Shown: piece by piece, positions 1-7,084 of the stretch
How positions within the stretch are numbered: position 1 is the stretch's first letter
Layout of the letters: every line of letters begins with the position of its first letter
Source of the DNA: a virus
Virus record (IMG/VR): IMGVR_UViG_3300017762_000079
Span: 1-23,665 of that record
Reading direction: 5' to 3' (one strand)
Length of the DNA stretch: 23,665 bases
Translations under genes and position numbers: made by a program
The notes under the pieces: model-generated
Seen by the model: only the letters and a program-made list of their open reading frames with translations
What the model was told of the DNA's origin: nothing
The model's database searches: none

Positions 1-108
1 AAGTATGGAGTTGGTAAGATTGATATTGAACATCCACAGTTCAATAGTATTTGCAATCTTAGAAATAAGGTAGTAGAATTTATTGAACAAGAAACGTGGA
101 GTAAGTAA
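1..108 (+). CDS. C-terminal end of an unidentified protein (5' truncated)
   Basis: The first reading frame is open from the window edge to a TAA stop whose last A is also the first base of the next gene's ATG. It encodes the last 35 residues of a protein (begins KYGVGKIDIE, ends FIEQETWSK). The 1-nt overlap with the following gene and the matching strand indicate a real coupled gene and not chance. No motif is visible in so short a piece and I do not recognise the family. Confidence 0.6.
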   Translation, partial: KYGVGKIDIEHPQFNSICNLRNKVVEFIEQETWSK

Positions 109-593
109 TGAACATATTTTATTTTGATGAGTGTCCGGTTGTATCAGCAGAAGCACAGCCAGATAAGATGTTAGTGAAGATGCCACTTGAAACAGCTCAG
201 ATGCTTTGCACAGCTCATAGAGTTTTAGACGGTGATGAGTATGCAGATAGTGTAGGACTTTACAAAACTGCATACAAGAATCATCCATGTACTATCTGGG
301 CAAGAGAGTCAAGCAGTAATTACTCATGGTTGTATCAACACTTCTTAGCACTTGGTATGGAATACAACTACAGGTATGGTAAGACTCATGCAAGTATTAT
401 AAAACTTGAAGAGCCTTTAAGTAAGATGCCTGATAACATTACACATACAAGTATGACACCACTTGCACAGGCTATGCCAGATGTATACAAAGATAGCGAC
501 CCTATCGTAGCATACAGGGACTATGTGATACACGAGAAACATTACGCACAATGGAACAAGAACAGGGAGAAACCAATATGGTGGACAATATGA
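108..593 (+). CDS. Conserved marine-phage protein of unknown function
   Basis: A complete 161-aa ORF starting MNIFYFDECP, with the pattern LVKMPLETAQMLCTAHRVL near residues 22-40, a central YRYGKTHA, and a C-terminal YVIHEKHYAQWNKNREKPIW. From memory, this MNIFYxD...KM.LETAQ...TAHR...YRYGK...W arrangement recurs in cyanophages and other marine phages, usually as a hypothetical protein; I do not know a proven function. It is soluble, with no signal peptide or membrane segment. The ATG overlaps the stop of the preceding frame by 1 nt and its 3' end overlaps the next gene by 16 nt, so it belongs to the plus-strand early operon. Confidence 0.85.
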   Translation: MNIFYFDECPVVSAEAQPDKMLVKMPLETAQMLCTAHRVLDGDEYADSVGLYKTAYKNHPCTIWARESSSNYSWLYQHFLALGMEYNYRYGKTHASIIKLEEPLSKMPDNITHTSMTPLAQAMPDVYKDSDPIVAYRDYVIHEKHYAQWNKNREKPIWWTI

Positions 594-763
594 TAGATGG
601 TTTTTTAAATCCAATGACTAAGGAAGAGTTTAGAGCATGGGAAGATTATGTTATTAAATATAATCACGATAATCCTACAGACCAAATGGCTTACGAAGTT
701 AATTGGAAAGATGATATATATAAAGTTAAGTTATTAAATTTAAAGGTTGACAATGAGGGATAG
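578..763 (+). CDS. Small hypothetical protein
   Basis: A 61-aa protein beginning MVDNMIDGFLNPM. An upstream in-frame ATG at 551 exists, but the ATG at 578 is preceded at a good distance by a purine-rich GGGAG (about 566-570), whereas 551 has no ribosome binding site; I therefore prefer 578. The product is rich in acidic and aromatic residues (EEFRAWEDYVIKYNHDN) and has no membrane segment or recognisable motif. Its stop codon (761-763) lies inside the spacer of the strong promoter at 747-775, so the gene marks the end of this transcription segment. Function unknown. Confidence 0.6.
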   Translation: MVDNMIDGFLNPMTKEEFRAWEDYVIKYNHDNPTDQMAYEVNWKDDIYKVKLLNLKVDNEG

Positions 764-775
764 GTGTGGTATAAT
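747..775 (+). promoter_or_regulatory. Perfect sigma70-type promoter upstream of the non-coding region
   Basis: TTGACA at 747-752, exactly 17 nt, then TATAAT at 770-775. All twelve hexamer bases match the bacterial housekeeping consensus at the optimal spacing. Transcription would start around 780-783, exactly where the roughly 400-nt ORF-free region begins. This implies transcription by the host RNA polymerase and suggests the region below is made as an RNA or as a long leader of the gene at 1182. Confidence 0.85.
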
Positions 776-780
776 AGCCA

Positions 781-1180
781 CTTGTTTTCAAGGTATGTCT
801 AAGGGTGTAGCCCTCAACTAACCTTCCTGAACCTGAAGGCATACGATTTTATCGTGCTAGTTTCTGGTCTAGTGCCACTAAAACCAGACTGATTTTAAAA
901 GTTTAGTGTTAGATGAGCTTACTGTAAAATCCTTAAAGGTGGTCGTAAGATAAAGGTTGGAATGAGTGCTAGAACCCATCGTCCATCACACTAATTAGTT
1001 GCTCTCTACTTTAGCAGGTATGGGTTTTGAGAATAAAATAAACTCATCCATGTGGCTAGAATATGAGCCTTTGTAAAAACTTTTCTGGAACGATTAGGTC
1101 GCCTTGAAGAAGTTAAGGATGAATGAAGGATAAGAACTACACCGTAGCCTTCACTAGCTACTCTTTTAACACGAGGGTTA
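781..1180 (+). ncRNA. Candidate structured non-coding RNA or long 5' leader
   Basis: About 420 nt between the stop at 763 and the ATG at 1182 has no ORF longer than about 18 codons, which is unusual in so compact a genome. It follows a perfect promoter directly. Stems I can pair by eye: CTTG/CAAG (781-784/789-792, TTTT loop); GTATG/CATAC (793-797/840-844) enclosing AGGG/CCCT (802-805/811-814) and CCTTC/GAAGG (822-826/835-839); TCTGGT/ACCAGA (863-868/883-888) with inner TAGT/ACTA; AGAACCCAT/ATGGGTTTT (971-979/1020-1028, one G-U); CTCAT/ATGAG (1043-1047/1063-1067); TGAAGG/CCTTCA (1124-1129/1148-1153) enclosing CTAC/GTAG (1137-1140/1144-1147). No tRNA, tmRNA, RNase P, 6S or intron core is recognisable. 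The 3' boundary is uncertain and no U-tract terminator is seen. Confidence 0.6.
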
Positions 1181-1181
1181 T

Positions 1182-1436
1182 ATGAATTTATATTTTAAAT
1201 CAACAACACTAGACAGGCAGATAGGTTGGACATGGAAAGACATGGACAAAGCTTATTGGGATACATGGATACCTAAGAAGTCTGATATCAAAATCATTAC
1301 AAGACTTAACAAAGAACAAAAGAAACAAGTACTTGATGAACTCTGGGAAGATTTACAGAGTGCTATACAATTTACACGAGATAGAAACAATGCAAGAAGA
1401 AGAGCAAAAAGACTTGCACAAAAACAAAAAGTATGA
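1182..1436 (+). CDS. Small basic hypothetical protein
   Basis: An 84-aa ORF (MNLYFKSTTLDRQIGWTW...) whose ATG follows GAGGG at 1173-1177, an adequate ribosome binding site. The N-terminal half is aromatic-rich (WTWKDMDKAYWDTWIP); the C-terminal half is strongly basic and probably helical (RDRNNARRRAKRLAQKQKV), which would fit nucleic-acid binding. It lies just before SSB at the head of the replication operon. Family not recognised. Confidence 0.65.
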   Translation: MNLYFKSTTLDRQIGWTWKDMDKAYWDTWIPKKSDIKIITRLNKEQKKQVLDELWEDLQSAIQFTRDRNNARRRAKRLAQKQKV

Positions 1437-1472
1437 TAGACTCCGAACACTTAATACTAAAAACAAACCTAT

Positions 1473-1479
1473 AGGAGGT
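1473..1479 (+). promoter_or_regulatory. Strong ribosome binding site of the SSB gene
   Basis: AGGAGGT, the best Shine-Dalgarno match noticed in the window, lies 8 nt before the ATG at 1488. It fixes the start and fits the high expression expected for a stoichiometric single-stranded DNA-binding protein. Confidence 0.8.
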
Positions 1480-1487
1480 ACAAATAT

Positions 1488-1901
1488 ATGTATGAGTATG
1501 TAGATGGCAAAGCTATGTGGGCAAATATCAGCACACCAAACACTAAGTTTGAACCACATAAGTACGGAATAGTTGTGCTGACTGACGAAGATACTGCTAC
1601 TAGATTAGAAGGTCTTGGTTTATCAAGAGTTAGAACCAGAGATGGTCAACCTAAATATGATGAACCTGCTTTCTCATTCAGTAGAAAAGTAGATAGACAC
1701 GATGGGACAACCAATCCTGCACCTAAATTAGTTGACAACGATGGCAACGATTTAGATATTAGTGTTGGTAATGGCTCAGAAGTTACTGTGAAAATTAAAC
1801 CTTACACAGGAAAGTATGGTACTTTTGCAGAGTTAATAGCTGTAAAGGTTACTAATTTAGTTGAATATACTGAACCTAGTTCAGATAACGAGGAGTTTTA
1901 A
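1488..1901 (+). CDS. Single-stranded DNA-binding protein, T7 gp2.5-like
   Basis: A 137-aa protein that should coat single-stranded DNA during phage replication. It begins MYEYVDGKAMWANISTPN and shows the beta-rich pattern expected of an OB fold (YGIVVLTDEDTATRLE, AFSFSRKVDR, GSEVTVKIKPY, YGTFAELIAVKVTNLVEY). It ends in an acidic tail with a terminal aromatic residue (SSDNEEF), the hallmark by which T7 gp2.5 and other SSBs contact polymerase and helicase. Its position immediately upstream of primase-helicase and polymerase supports the call. It is shorter than T7 gp2.5 (about 230 aa) but close to SSBs of other marine podoviruses. Assigned from the tail, size and context; the fold is inferred. 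Confidence 0.8.
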   Translation: MYEYVDGKAMWANISTPNTKFEPHKYGIVVLTDEDTATRLEGLGLSRVRTRDGQPKYDEPAFSFSRKVDRHDGTTNPAPKLVDNDGNDLDISVGNGSEVTVKIKPYTGKYGTFAELIAVKVTNLVEYTEPSSDNEEF

Positions 1902-1903
1902 TT

Positions 1904-2155
1904 ATGATTATTACTATTAAAAATGATGACGGTGAATCAGTCTATGATGTTTCAATGATTGAAGACGAACAGAAGAGAACTAACGCAAGTGTTTCTATCA
2001 ATAAGATAGGTACATTAAATGTGTTGGTAGAAGCTTTGAACTTTGCTTCACAAGGACATCAGAATAATCTTGAAGCTGTGCTAAAGGATAGTCCTGAAGC
2101 TAAAGTTGAACAAGAAGAAACTGAAACTGAAGAAGAGTCAACAGACGAATCTTAA
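1904..2155 (+). CDS. Small acidic hypothetical protein
   Basis: An 83-aa ORF preceded by AGGAG (1891-1895) inside the end of the SSB gene, so the two are translationally linked. The N-terminal part is a short beta-rich segment (MIITIKNDDGESVYDVSMIE); the C-terminal 20 residues are almost all Glu, Thr, Ser and Asp (EQEETETEEESTDES). No domain is recognised. Location between SSB and primase-helicase suggests a replication accessory role, but this is inferred from position only. Confidence 0.7.
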   Translation: MIITIKNDDGESVYDVSMIEDEQKRTNASVSINKIGTLNVLVEALNFASQGHQNNLEAVLKDSPEAKVEQEETETEEESTDES

Positions 2156-2173
2156 TTCATAGTGAGGGCTAAC

Positions 2174-3841
2174 ATGGATAAAACTTGGGATAAGTTACAT
2201 CAACCTTGTCCACTTTGCGGAAGTAGTGATGCTGTAGGAATCAATGAAGATGACTCAGCAAAATGCTTTAGCTGTGGAGAGTTTATGCCTAGCTATACTA
2301 AAGCATGTGGAGGAAAGGATATGCAAACAGTTACAACAACACCAACTAAACAACCTGATATGGTAGATGAAGGAAAGTTTTCAGCATTAACTGATAGAAA
2401 AATTTCTGTACAAACTGCTCAGAAGTATGGGGTGAAATGTGTACACGACTTACAAGGTAATGTCGTTAAGCATTTGTATCCTTATTATAATGGGCATGAG
2501 TTATCAGCTACTAAGACTAGGAACTGTAGAGATAAAGACTTCTATGTTTCTGGAAGTTATAACGATACAGGATTGTTTGGTCAACAACTTTTCAAAGGCG
2601 GTAAATATGTTACCGTTACTGAAGGGGAATGTGATGCTATGGCTACTTATGAACTGCTTGGTTCTAAGTGGGCTGTAGTATCTATCAAACGTGGTGCCAA
2701 TGGTGCAGTAAGAGACATCAAGGAAAGCTTAGAGTTCTTTGATAACTTTGAAAACGTCATCATTGCTTTTGATAAAGATAAGGCAGGACAAGAAGCTAGT
2801 ATTAAAGTTGCTAGACTTTTCAAACCCGGAAAGGCTAGGATAGTTACCTTACCTAACGGATGGAAAGACCCTAACGACATGCTAAGAAATAACAAACATA
2901 AAGAGTTTGTTGAAGCTTGGTGGGCTAGTAAAGTTTATACACCTTCTGGTGTTATAAATGTTTCTGAACAACGTGAGAAGTTCCACAATCGTGAGAGAAA
3001 AGAAAGTGTACCTTACCCATACGAAGGACTGAATAAGAAACTCTATGGTCTTAGACAAGGTGAACTTGTAACTCTTACAGGTGGTACAGGACTTGGTAAA
3101 TCAAGTGTAACACGTGAACTTGAACATCATCTTATCAAGAACACTACAGATAATGTAGGCATCATTGCATTAGAAGAAGATTGGAGAAGAACTATTGACG
3201 GTATCTTATCCATTGAAGCTAATGCTAGATTATATGTTGACCAAGTAAGAGATAGATTCAGTAAAGAAGAACTAGATAAGTTCTTTGATATACTTTATGA
3301 CGGTGAGAATAAGAATAGAGTATGGGTTCATTCTCATTTTGGAACTAATGACATTGATGATATCTTTACTAAACTTAGATTTATGATTATAGGTTGTGAT
3401 TGTAAGTGGGTAGTCGTTGACCATCTACACATGCTAGTAAGTGCTGTGCATGAAGGAGATGAGAGACGTGCCATTGATACAATTATGACTAGGCTTAGAA
3501 GTTTGGTAGAAGAGACAGGTGCAGGAATCATTTTGGTTTCACACTTGAGACGTGTTGATGGTAACAAAGGACATGAGAATGGTATTGAAGTATCTCTATC
3601 TCATCTAAGAGGTTCTAATAGTATTGGACAACTTAGTGATTGTGTGATAGCATTAGAACGTAATCAACAATCAGATGACCCTGATGAAGCAAGAACAACA
3701 AAGATGCGTATATTAAAATCAAGATACACAGGCGATGTTGGTATGGCTTGTAGGGTTATATATGATGCAGAGACAGGCAGACTATCTGAACTAACAGATG
3801 AAGATATTACTTTTGATGATAGTTTGGACGAGGCATTTTAA
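2174..3841 (+). CDS. Bifunctional DNA primase-helicase, T7 gp4-like
   Basis: A 555-aa replication protein that unwinds the fork and synthesises primers. Numbered from the ATG at 2174: an N-terminal zinc ribbon CPLC (Cys12, Cys15) and CFSC (Cys31, Cys34) for template recognition; a TOPRIM domain with TEGECDAM (about 149-156) and the metal-binding AFDKDKAG (about 198-205); a hexameric RecA/DnaB-type helicase with Walker A GGTGLGKSS (303-311), Walker B WVVVDHLHM (about 412-420), and downstream IILVSHLRR and SHLRGSNSIGQLSD. It ends in an acidic stretch with a final Phe (DDSLDEAF), as T7 gp4 does for polymerase contact. A GTG at 2162 is in frame, but GAGG sits just before the ATG at 2174, so I take the latter. 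The 3' end overlaps the polymerase start (TAATG). Confidence 0.95.
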   Translation: MDKTWDKLHQPCPLCGSSDAVGINEDDSAKCFSCGEFMPSYTKACGGKDMQTVTTTPTKQPDMVDEGKFSALTDRKISVQTAQKYGVKCVHDLQGNVVKHLYPYYNGHELSATKTRNCRDKDFYVSGSYNDTGLFGQQLFKGGKYVTVTEGECDAMATYELLGSKWAVVSIKRGANGAVRDIKESLEFFDNFENVIIAFDKDKAGQEASIKVARLFKPGKARIVTLPNGWKDPNDMLRNNKHKEFVEAWWASKVYTPSGVINVSEQREKFHNRERKESVPYPYEGLNKKLYGLRQGELVTLTGGTGLGKSSVTRELEHHLIKNTTDNVGIIALEEDWRRTIDGILSIEANARLYVDQVRDRFSKEELDKFFDILYDGENKNRVWVHSHFGTNDIDDIFTKLRFMIIGCDCKWVVVDHLHMLVSAVHEGDERRAIDTIMTRLRSLVEETGAGIILVSHLRRVDGNKGHENGIEVSLSHLRGSNSIGQLSDCVIALERNQQSDDPDEARTTKMRILKSRYTGDVGMACRVIYDAETGRLSELTDEDITFDDSLDEAF

Positions 3842-5571
3842 TGGACTTAGTATTTGACATAGAAACAGATGACCTAAAAGCAACCCTAATACATTGTTTA
3901 GTTGCTCAAGATATGGACTCTGGAAAGATATATAAATATCCACCAGATAAATTGACTGAAGGTTATGAACTGTTATCTAATGCAGATACTTTAATAGGAC
4001 ATAACATCATCGGATTTGATATACCAATGGTAGAGAAGTTCGGTGGTGTTGACTTGTCAAAGATACCGGTCATTGATACGCTTGTATTGTCTAGGTTATT
4101 TAATCCCAACAGAGAAGGTGGACATAGCCTTGAGAAGTGGGGATATAAATTAGGCTACCATAAGATAGAGTTCTCAGACTATCTTAACTATTCCAAAGAG
4201 ATGTTAGACTATTGTGTTAGAGATGTACAAGTCAATGCTTTAGTTCTAAAGAAACTTAGAGAAGAAAGTAAAGGATTTTCTAAACAGTCTATATCTATAG
4301 AACAAGACATAGCTAGAATAATGAAACAACAAGAGTTAAATGGATTCAAGTTTGATGAAATGAAAGCTCAACTTTTATTAGCTGAACTAAGAGAAAAGAA
4401 ACAAGCCATTGAAGATGAAGTTCATAATACATTTAAACCTAAATGGGTAGATGATAAGTTAGTCACACCTTACATAAAGAAAGACGGAGACTTATCTAAA
4501 CGTGGACTTACAGATGATGAGTATCAAAGATGTTTAGATACAAATAACTTTGAACCTTTTATGAGACAAACACTACAGGATTTTAATCTTGGTAGTCGTA
4601 AACAGATTGGAGAATATCTTGTAGACTTTGGTTGGAAGCCAGAAAGGTTTACACCTACAGGTCAACCAATAGTAGATGAGAAAACTCTATCAGCAATCAC
4701 ACATATACACGAAGCCAAACTTATAGCAGACTTTTTACTGCTTCAAAAACGTATAGCTCAAGTTGACTCTTGGGTTGAAGCTGTTCAAGAAGATGGAAGA
4801 GTTCATGGCTTTGTAATACCTAACGGTGCTATCACAGGTAGGATGACACATAGAAATCCTAACATGGCACAGGTACCGGCAGTCTATAGTCCTTATGGTA
4901 AAGAATGTAGAGCATGTTGGACTGTAGAAGAAGGTAATGTTTTACTTGGAGTTGATGCTTCTGGTCTTGAGATTAGAATGTTAGCTCATTATATGAATGA
5001 CGAGGAGTACACAAATGAAATCATTAACGGAGACATACACACCTCTAATCAAAAACTTGCACAGCTTGAATCAAGAGATAAGGCGAAGACATTCATCTAT
5101 GCCCTCATGTACGGAGCAGGAGATGAAAAGCTTGGCTCTGTGGTTGGAGGAAGTACAGCAGATGGTAAAAGAGCTAGACAATATTTCTTTGATAATAAAC
5201 CTACATTTAAAGCTCTTAGAGACAGAGTACAAAGAGCATCAGCAAAAGGTTATCTCAAAGGATTAGACGGTAGAAAACTTTATATACGTAATGCTCATTC
5301 AGCTTTGAATACTTTACTTCAAGGAGCAGGTGCTATTATAATGAAACAAGGATTAGTTTTATTAGATAACGTATTAAAATTAAATGCAGTAGAATATAAG
5401 TTTGTTGCTAACATACATGATGAATGGCAGATAGAAGTACCAGAAGATAAAGCTGATTTTGTTGGAGAGTTTGCTGTAGCTAGTATTGTAAAAGCAGGAG
5501 AACATTTTAATCTTCGTTGTCCTTTGGATGGCGAATACAAAATAGGAGACAACTGGAGTGAAACCCACTAA
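3841..5571 (+). CDS. polA: Family A DNA polymerase with 3'-5' exonuclease, T7 gp5-like
   Basis: The replicative polymerase, 576 aa, shorter than T7 gp5 (704 aa). The proofreading domain is intact: Exo I FDIETD (5-10), Exo II LIGHNIIGFD (51-60), Exo III YCVRD (124-128). The polymerase domain shows RMTHRNPNMAQVP (about 334-346), motif A GVDASGLEIRM (370-380), the O-helix motif B RDKAKTFIYALMYGAGDE (412-429) and motif C IHDEW (525-529). The residue equivalent to T7 Tyr526 is Tyr420; in environmental surveys Tyr here is generally associated with virulent phages. The reduced length seems to fall between the exonuclease and the palm/thumb. Start overlaps the primase-helicase stop. Confidence 0.95.
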   Translation: MDLVFDIETDDLKATLIHCLVAQDMDSGKIYKYPPDKLTEGYELLSNADTLIGHNIIGFDIPMVEKFGGVDLSKIPVIDTLVLSRLFNPNREGGHSLEKWGYKLGYHKIEFSDYLNYSKEMLDYCVRDVQVNALVLKKLREESKGFSKQSISIEQDIARIMKQQELNGFKFDEMKAQLLLAELREKKQAIEDEVHNTFKPKWVDDKLVTPYIKKDGDLSKRGLTDDEYQRCLDTNNFEPFMRQTLQDFNLGSRKQIGEYLVDFGWKPERFTPTGQPIVDEKTLSAITHIHEAKLIADFLLLQKRIAQVDSWVEAVQEDGRVHGFVIPNGAITGRMTHRNPNMAQVPAVYSPYGKECRACWTVEEGNVLLGVDASGLEIRMLAHYMNDEEYTNEIINGDIHTSNQKLAQLESRDKAKTFIYALMYGAGDEKLGSVVGGSTADGKRARQYFFDNKPTFKALRDRVQRASAKGYLKGLDGRKLYIRNAHSALNTLLQGAGAIIMKQGLVLLDNVLKLNAVEYKFVANIHDEWQIEVPEDKADFVGEFAVASIVKAGEHFNLRCPLDGEYKIGDNWSETH

Positions 5572-5977
5572 GAAAGACCAAAAGAAATTTGATTTAGATT
5601 TACAGTATGGAGAGATAAGAGAACAAAAGATAGCAGACATGCTAACAGGTAAGAAGATAGAAGTTAAATCAGAAAGAGATACATGGATGAAGACAGGTAA
5701 CATATGTATTGAATATGAATCATGGAGTAAACCATCTGGTATCAGAGCAACTGAATCAGATTACTGGTTTCATAATTTATGTGTAGGAGACAATGAGTTT
5801 TGTACATTAGTATTTAAAACAGATGTACTTAGAACTATAGTTGATGAGCTTGATAGTTTTAAAACTGTATGTGGTGGAGACCACAACGCTAGTAGAATGT
5901 TCCTTGTTAGTCTTCAAAAATTATTTTCATCAGATGTAATTAAAGCTTTCAAGGAGTCAGAAGATGAAAAAAAATAA
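5558..5977 (+). CDS. Putative PD-(D/E)XK-type nuclease
   Basis: A 139-aa protein with a GTG start (5558) that overlaps the polymerase end by 14 nt, with AGGAG upstream (5543-5547). The N-terminal helix YGEIREQKIADML (17-29) followed by KKIEVKSERDTW (32-43) and NICIEYE (48-54) fits the E...ExK core of PD-(D/E)XK enzymes. The WMKTGNICIEYES segment resembles small phage resolvase or restriction-type nucleases I have seen in marine phages. Its place between polymerase and exonuclease favours a role in DNA processing or host DNA breakdown. Catalytic activity is inferred; the fold class is moderately supported. Confidence 0.65.
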   Translation: MKPTKKDQKKFDLDLQYGEIREQKIADMLTGKKIEVKSERDTWMKTGNICIEYESWSKPSGIRATESDYWFHNLCVGDNEFCTLVFKTDVLRTIVDELDSFKTVCGGDHNASRMFLVSLQKLFSSDVIKAFKESEDEKK

Positions 5978-6839
5978 AAAAACACTTGACACATTAGTAG
6001 AAGATATATATAATAAATTGTCGGCTTTAGGAAAAGGCGAACATCTTGACATAGATGAGGACACAATAGAACAGTTTGGAGAGTCCATGAAAGAGATTCT
6101 CTACTCTTGGTCACACCCTAGTCCACGAGGTAAACCTGCCTTACGTATGTCTAACATAGGCAAACAGCCTAGACAATTGTGGTACGAAATGAACTCTGAA
6201 TCTGATACAACAGAGGTCATCTCTCCGCCTACATTTATTAAGTTCTTGTATGGACATTTACTTGAAGAGATAGTTTTATTTCTTGTTAAGTTATCTGGAC
6301 ATGAAGTTACTAATGAACAAAAAGAAATAACTGTATCCGGAATCAAAGGACACATGGACTGTGTTATTGATGGAGAAGTTGTAGATGTAAAGACTGCTTC
6401 TGGTTTTGCATTTAAAAAGTTTAGAGACGGGACACTAGCAGAGGATGATGCTTTTGGTTACATGGCTCAACTTGCAGGATACGAACAAGCAGAAGGAACT
6501 AAAAACGGTGGCTTCCTTGCTCTCAACAAAGAGTCTGGGGAGTTAGCTATGTTTAAACCTGATAACTTTGATAAGCCTAATATCAAAAAGAAAATAACTG
6601 ATATTAAAAAAGCTGTTAAGTTATCTACTCCTCCTGATAAATGTTATGATGACGAACCAGATGGTAAGTCTGGTAACATGAAACTTGCTAGAGGTTGTGT
6701 ATACTGTAGACATAAGTTTGAATGTCATAAAGATGCTAACGATGGTAAAGGTTTAAGGGTGTTTAAATATTCAACAGGTTATAGATACTTAACTCAAGTA
6801 CCTAAACCACCTAATGTTATAGAGGTAACACAGATATGA
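5964..6839 (+). CDS. RecB/Cas4-family PD-(D/E)XK exonuclease
   Basis: A 291-aa protein with the ordered motifs of the RecB/Cas4-like nuclease family: GHLLEE (97-102), GHMDCVIDG (129-137, metal Asp132), VVDVKTASG (139-147, Asp141 and Lys143), and the QLAGY helix (169-173). Four cysteines (227, 245, 248, 254; CVYC...C) near the C-terminus could bind an Fe-S cluster, as in Cas4 and AddB. It probably replaces T7 gp6 exonuclease in DNA degradation, primer removal or recombination. The ATG overlaps the previous gene by 14 nt and is preceded by AAGGAG (5951-5956). A perfect promoter (5986-6014) lies within codons 8-17. Confidence 0.85.
   Translation: MKKNKKTLDTLVEDIYNKLSALGKGEHLDIDEDTIEQFGESMKEILYSWSHPSPRGKPALRMSNIGKQPRQLWYEMNSESDTTEVISPPTFIKFLYGHLLEEIVLFLVKLSGHEVTNEQKEITVSGIKGHMDCVIDGEVVDVKTASGFAFKKFRDGTLAEDDAFGYMAQLAGYEQAEGTKNGGFLALNKESGELAMFKPDNFDKPNIKKKITDIKKAVKLSTPPDKCYDDEPDGKSGNMKLARGCVYCRHKFECHKDANDGKGLRVFKYSTGYRYLTQVPKPPNVIEVTQI
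5986..6014 (+). promoter_or_regulatory. Perfect sigma70-type promoter inside the exonuclease gene
   Basis: TTGACA at 5986-5991, 17 nt, then TATAAT at 6009-6014, matching the housekeeping consensus at every hexamer base with ideal spacing. It would start transcription near 6020, inside the exonuclease ORF, and so drive the genes that follow: the 82-aa ORF, endonuclease I, the DUF3310-like gene, nrdA and nrdB. No functional evidence is available beyond the match. Confidence 0.6.
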
Positions 6840-7084
6840 ATGGTAGAAAAGCAAAAGCCTTAAGAAGAAAAGCAGAAGAACTTCTTATTAGTTGGATAAG
6901 AACTATGGTGCCTGAAGGAGAAGATGCTACTAAGATTACTAAGAAAAACTTACATGAGTTTCTACCAGAACAAACACATATCTTTGCTAACAATAGATTT
7001 ATGTTAAGTGCATTTAGTCTTAGATGGTTTTATAAAAAGGTAAAGAATAATCCAAACATTACTTTGGAAGATTTGAATGCCTAG
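6836..7084 (+). CDS. Small basic hypothetical protein
   Basis: An 82-aa protein whose ATG overlaps the exonuclease stop (ATGA) and is preceded by AGAGGT (6821-6826). The N-terminal helix is strongly basic (MNGRKAKALRRKAEELL), followed by a mostly helical region with SAFSLRWFYKKVKNNP. The name-giving family is not recognised; similar small basic proteins are common beside phage exonucleases. Its 3' end overlaps endonuclease I by 8 nt. Confidence 0.75.
   Translation: MNGRKAKALRRKAEELLISWIRTMVPEGEDATKITKKNLHEFLPEQTHIFANNRFMLSAFSLRWFYKKVKNNPNITLEDLNA

Noticed and set aside
764-1181. tmRNA, RNase P RNA, 6S RNA, tRNA or group I/II intron in the non-coding region
   Set aside because: No conserved core of any of these could be found by eye: no tag-peptide frame ending in Ala-Ala, no T-arm/CCA, and no intron core motifs.
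2162-2173. GTG start four codons upstream for primase-helicase
   Set aside because: GAGG lies between this GTG and the ATG at 2174 at good spacing, so the ATG is favoured.
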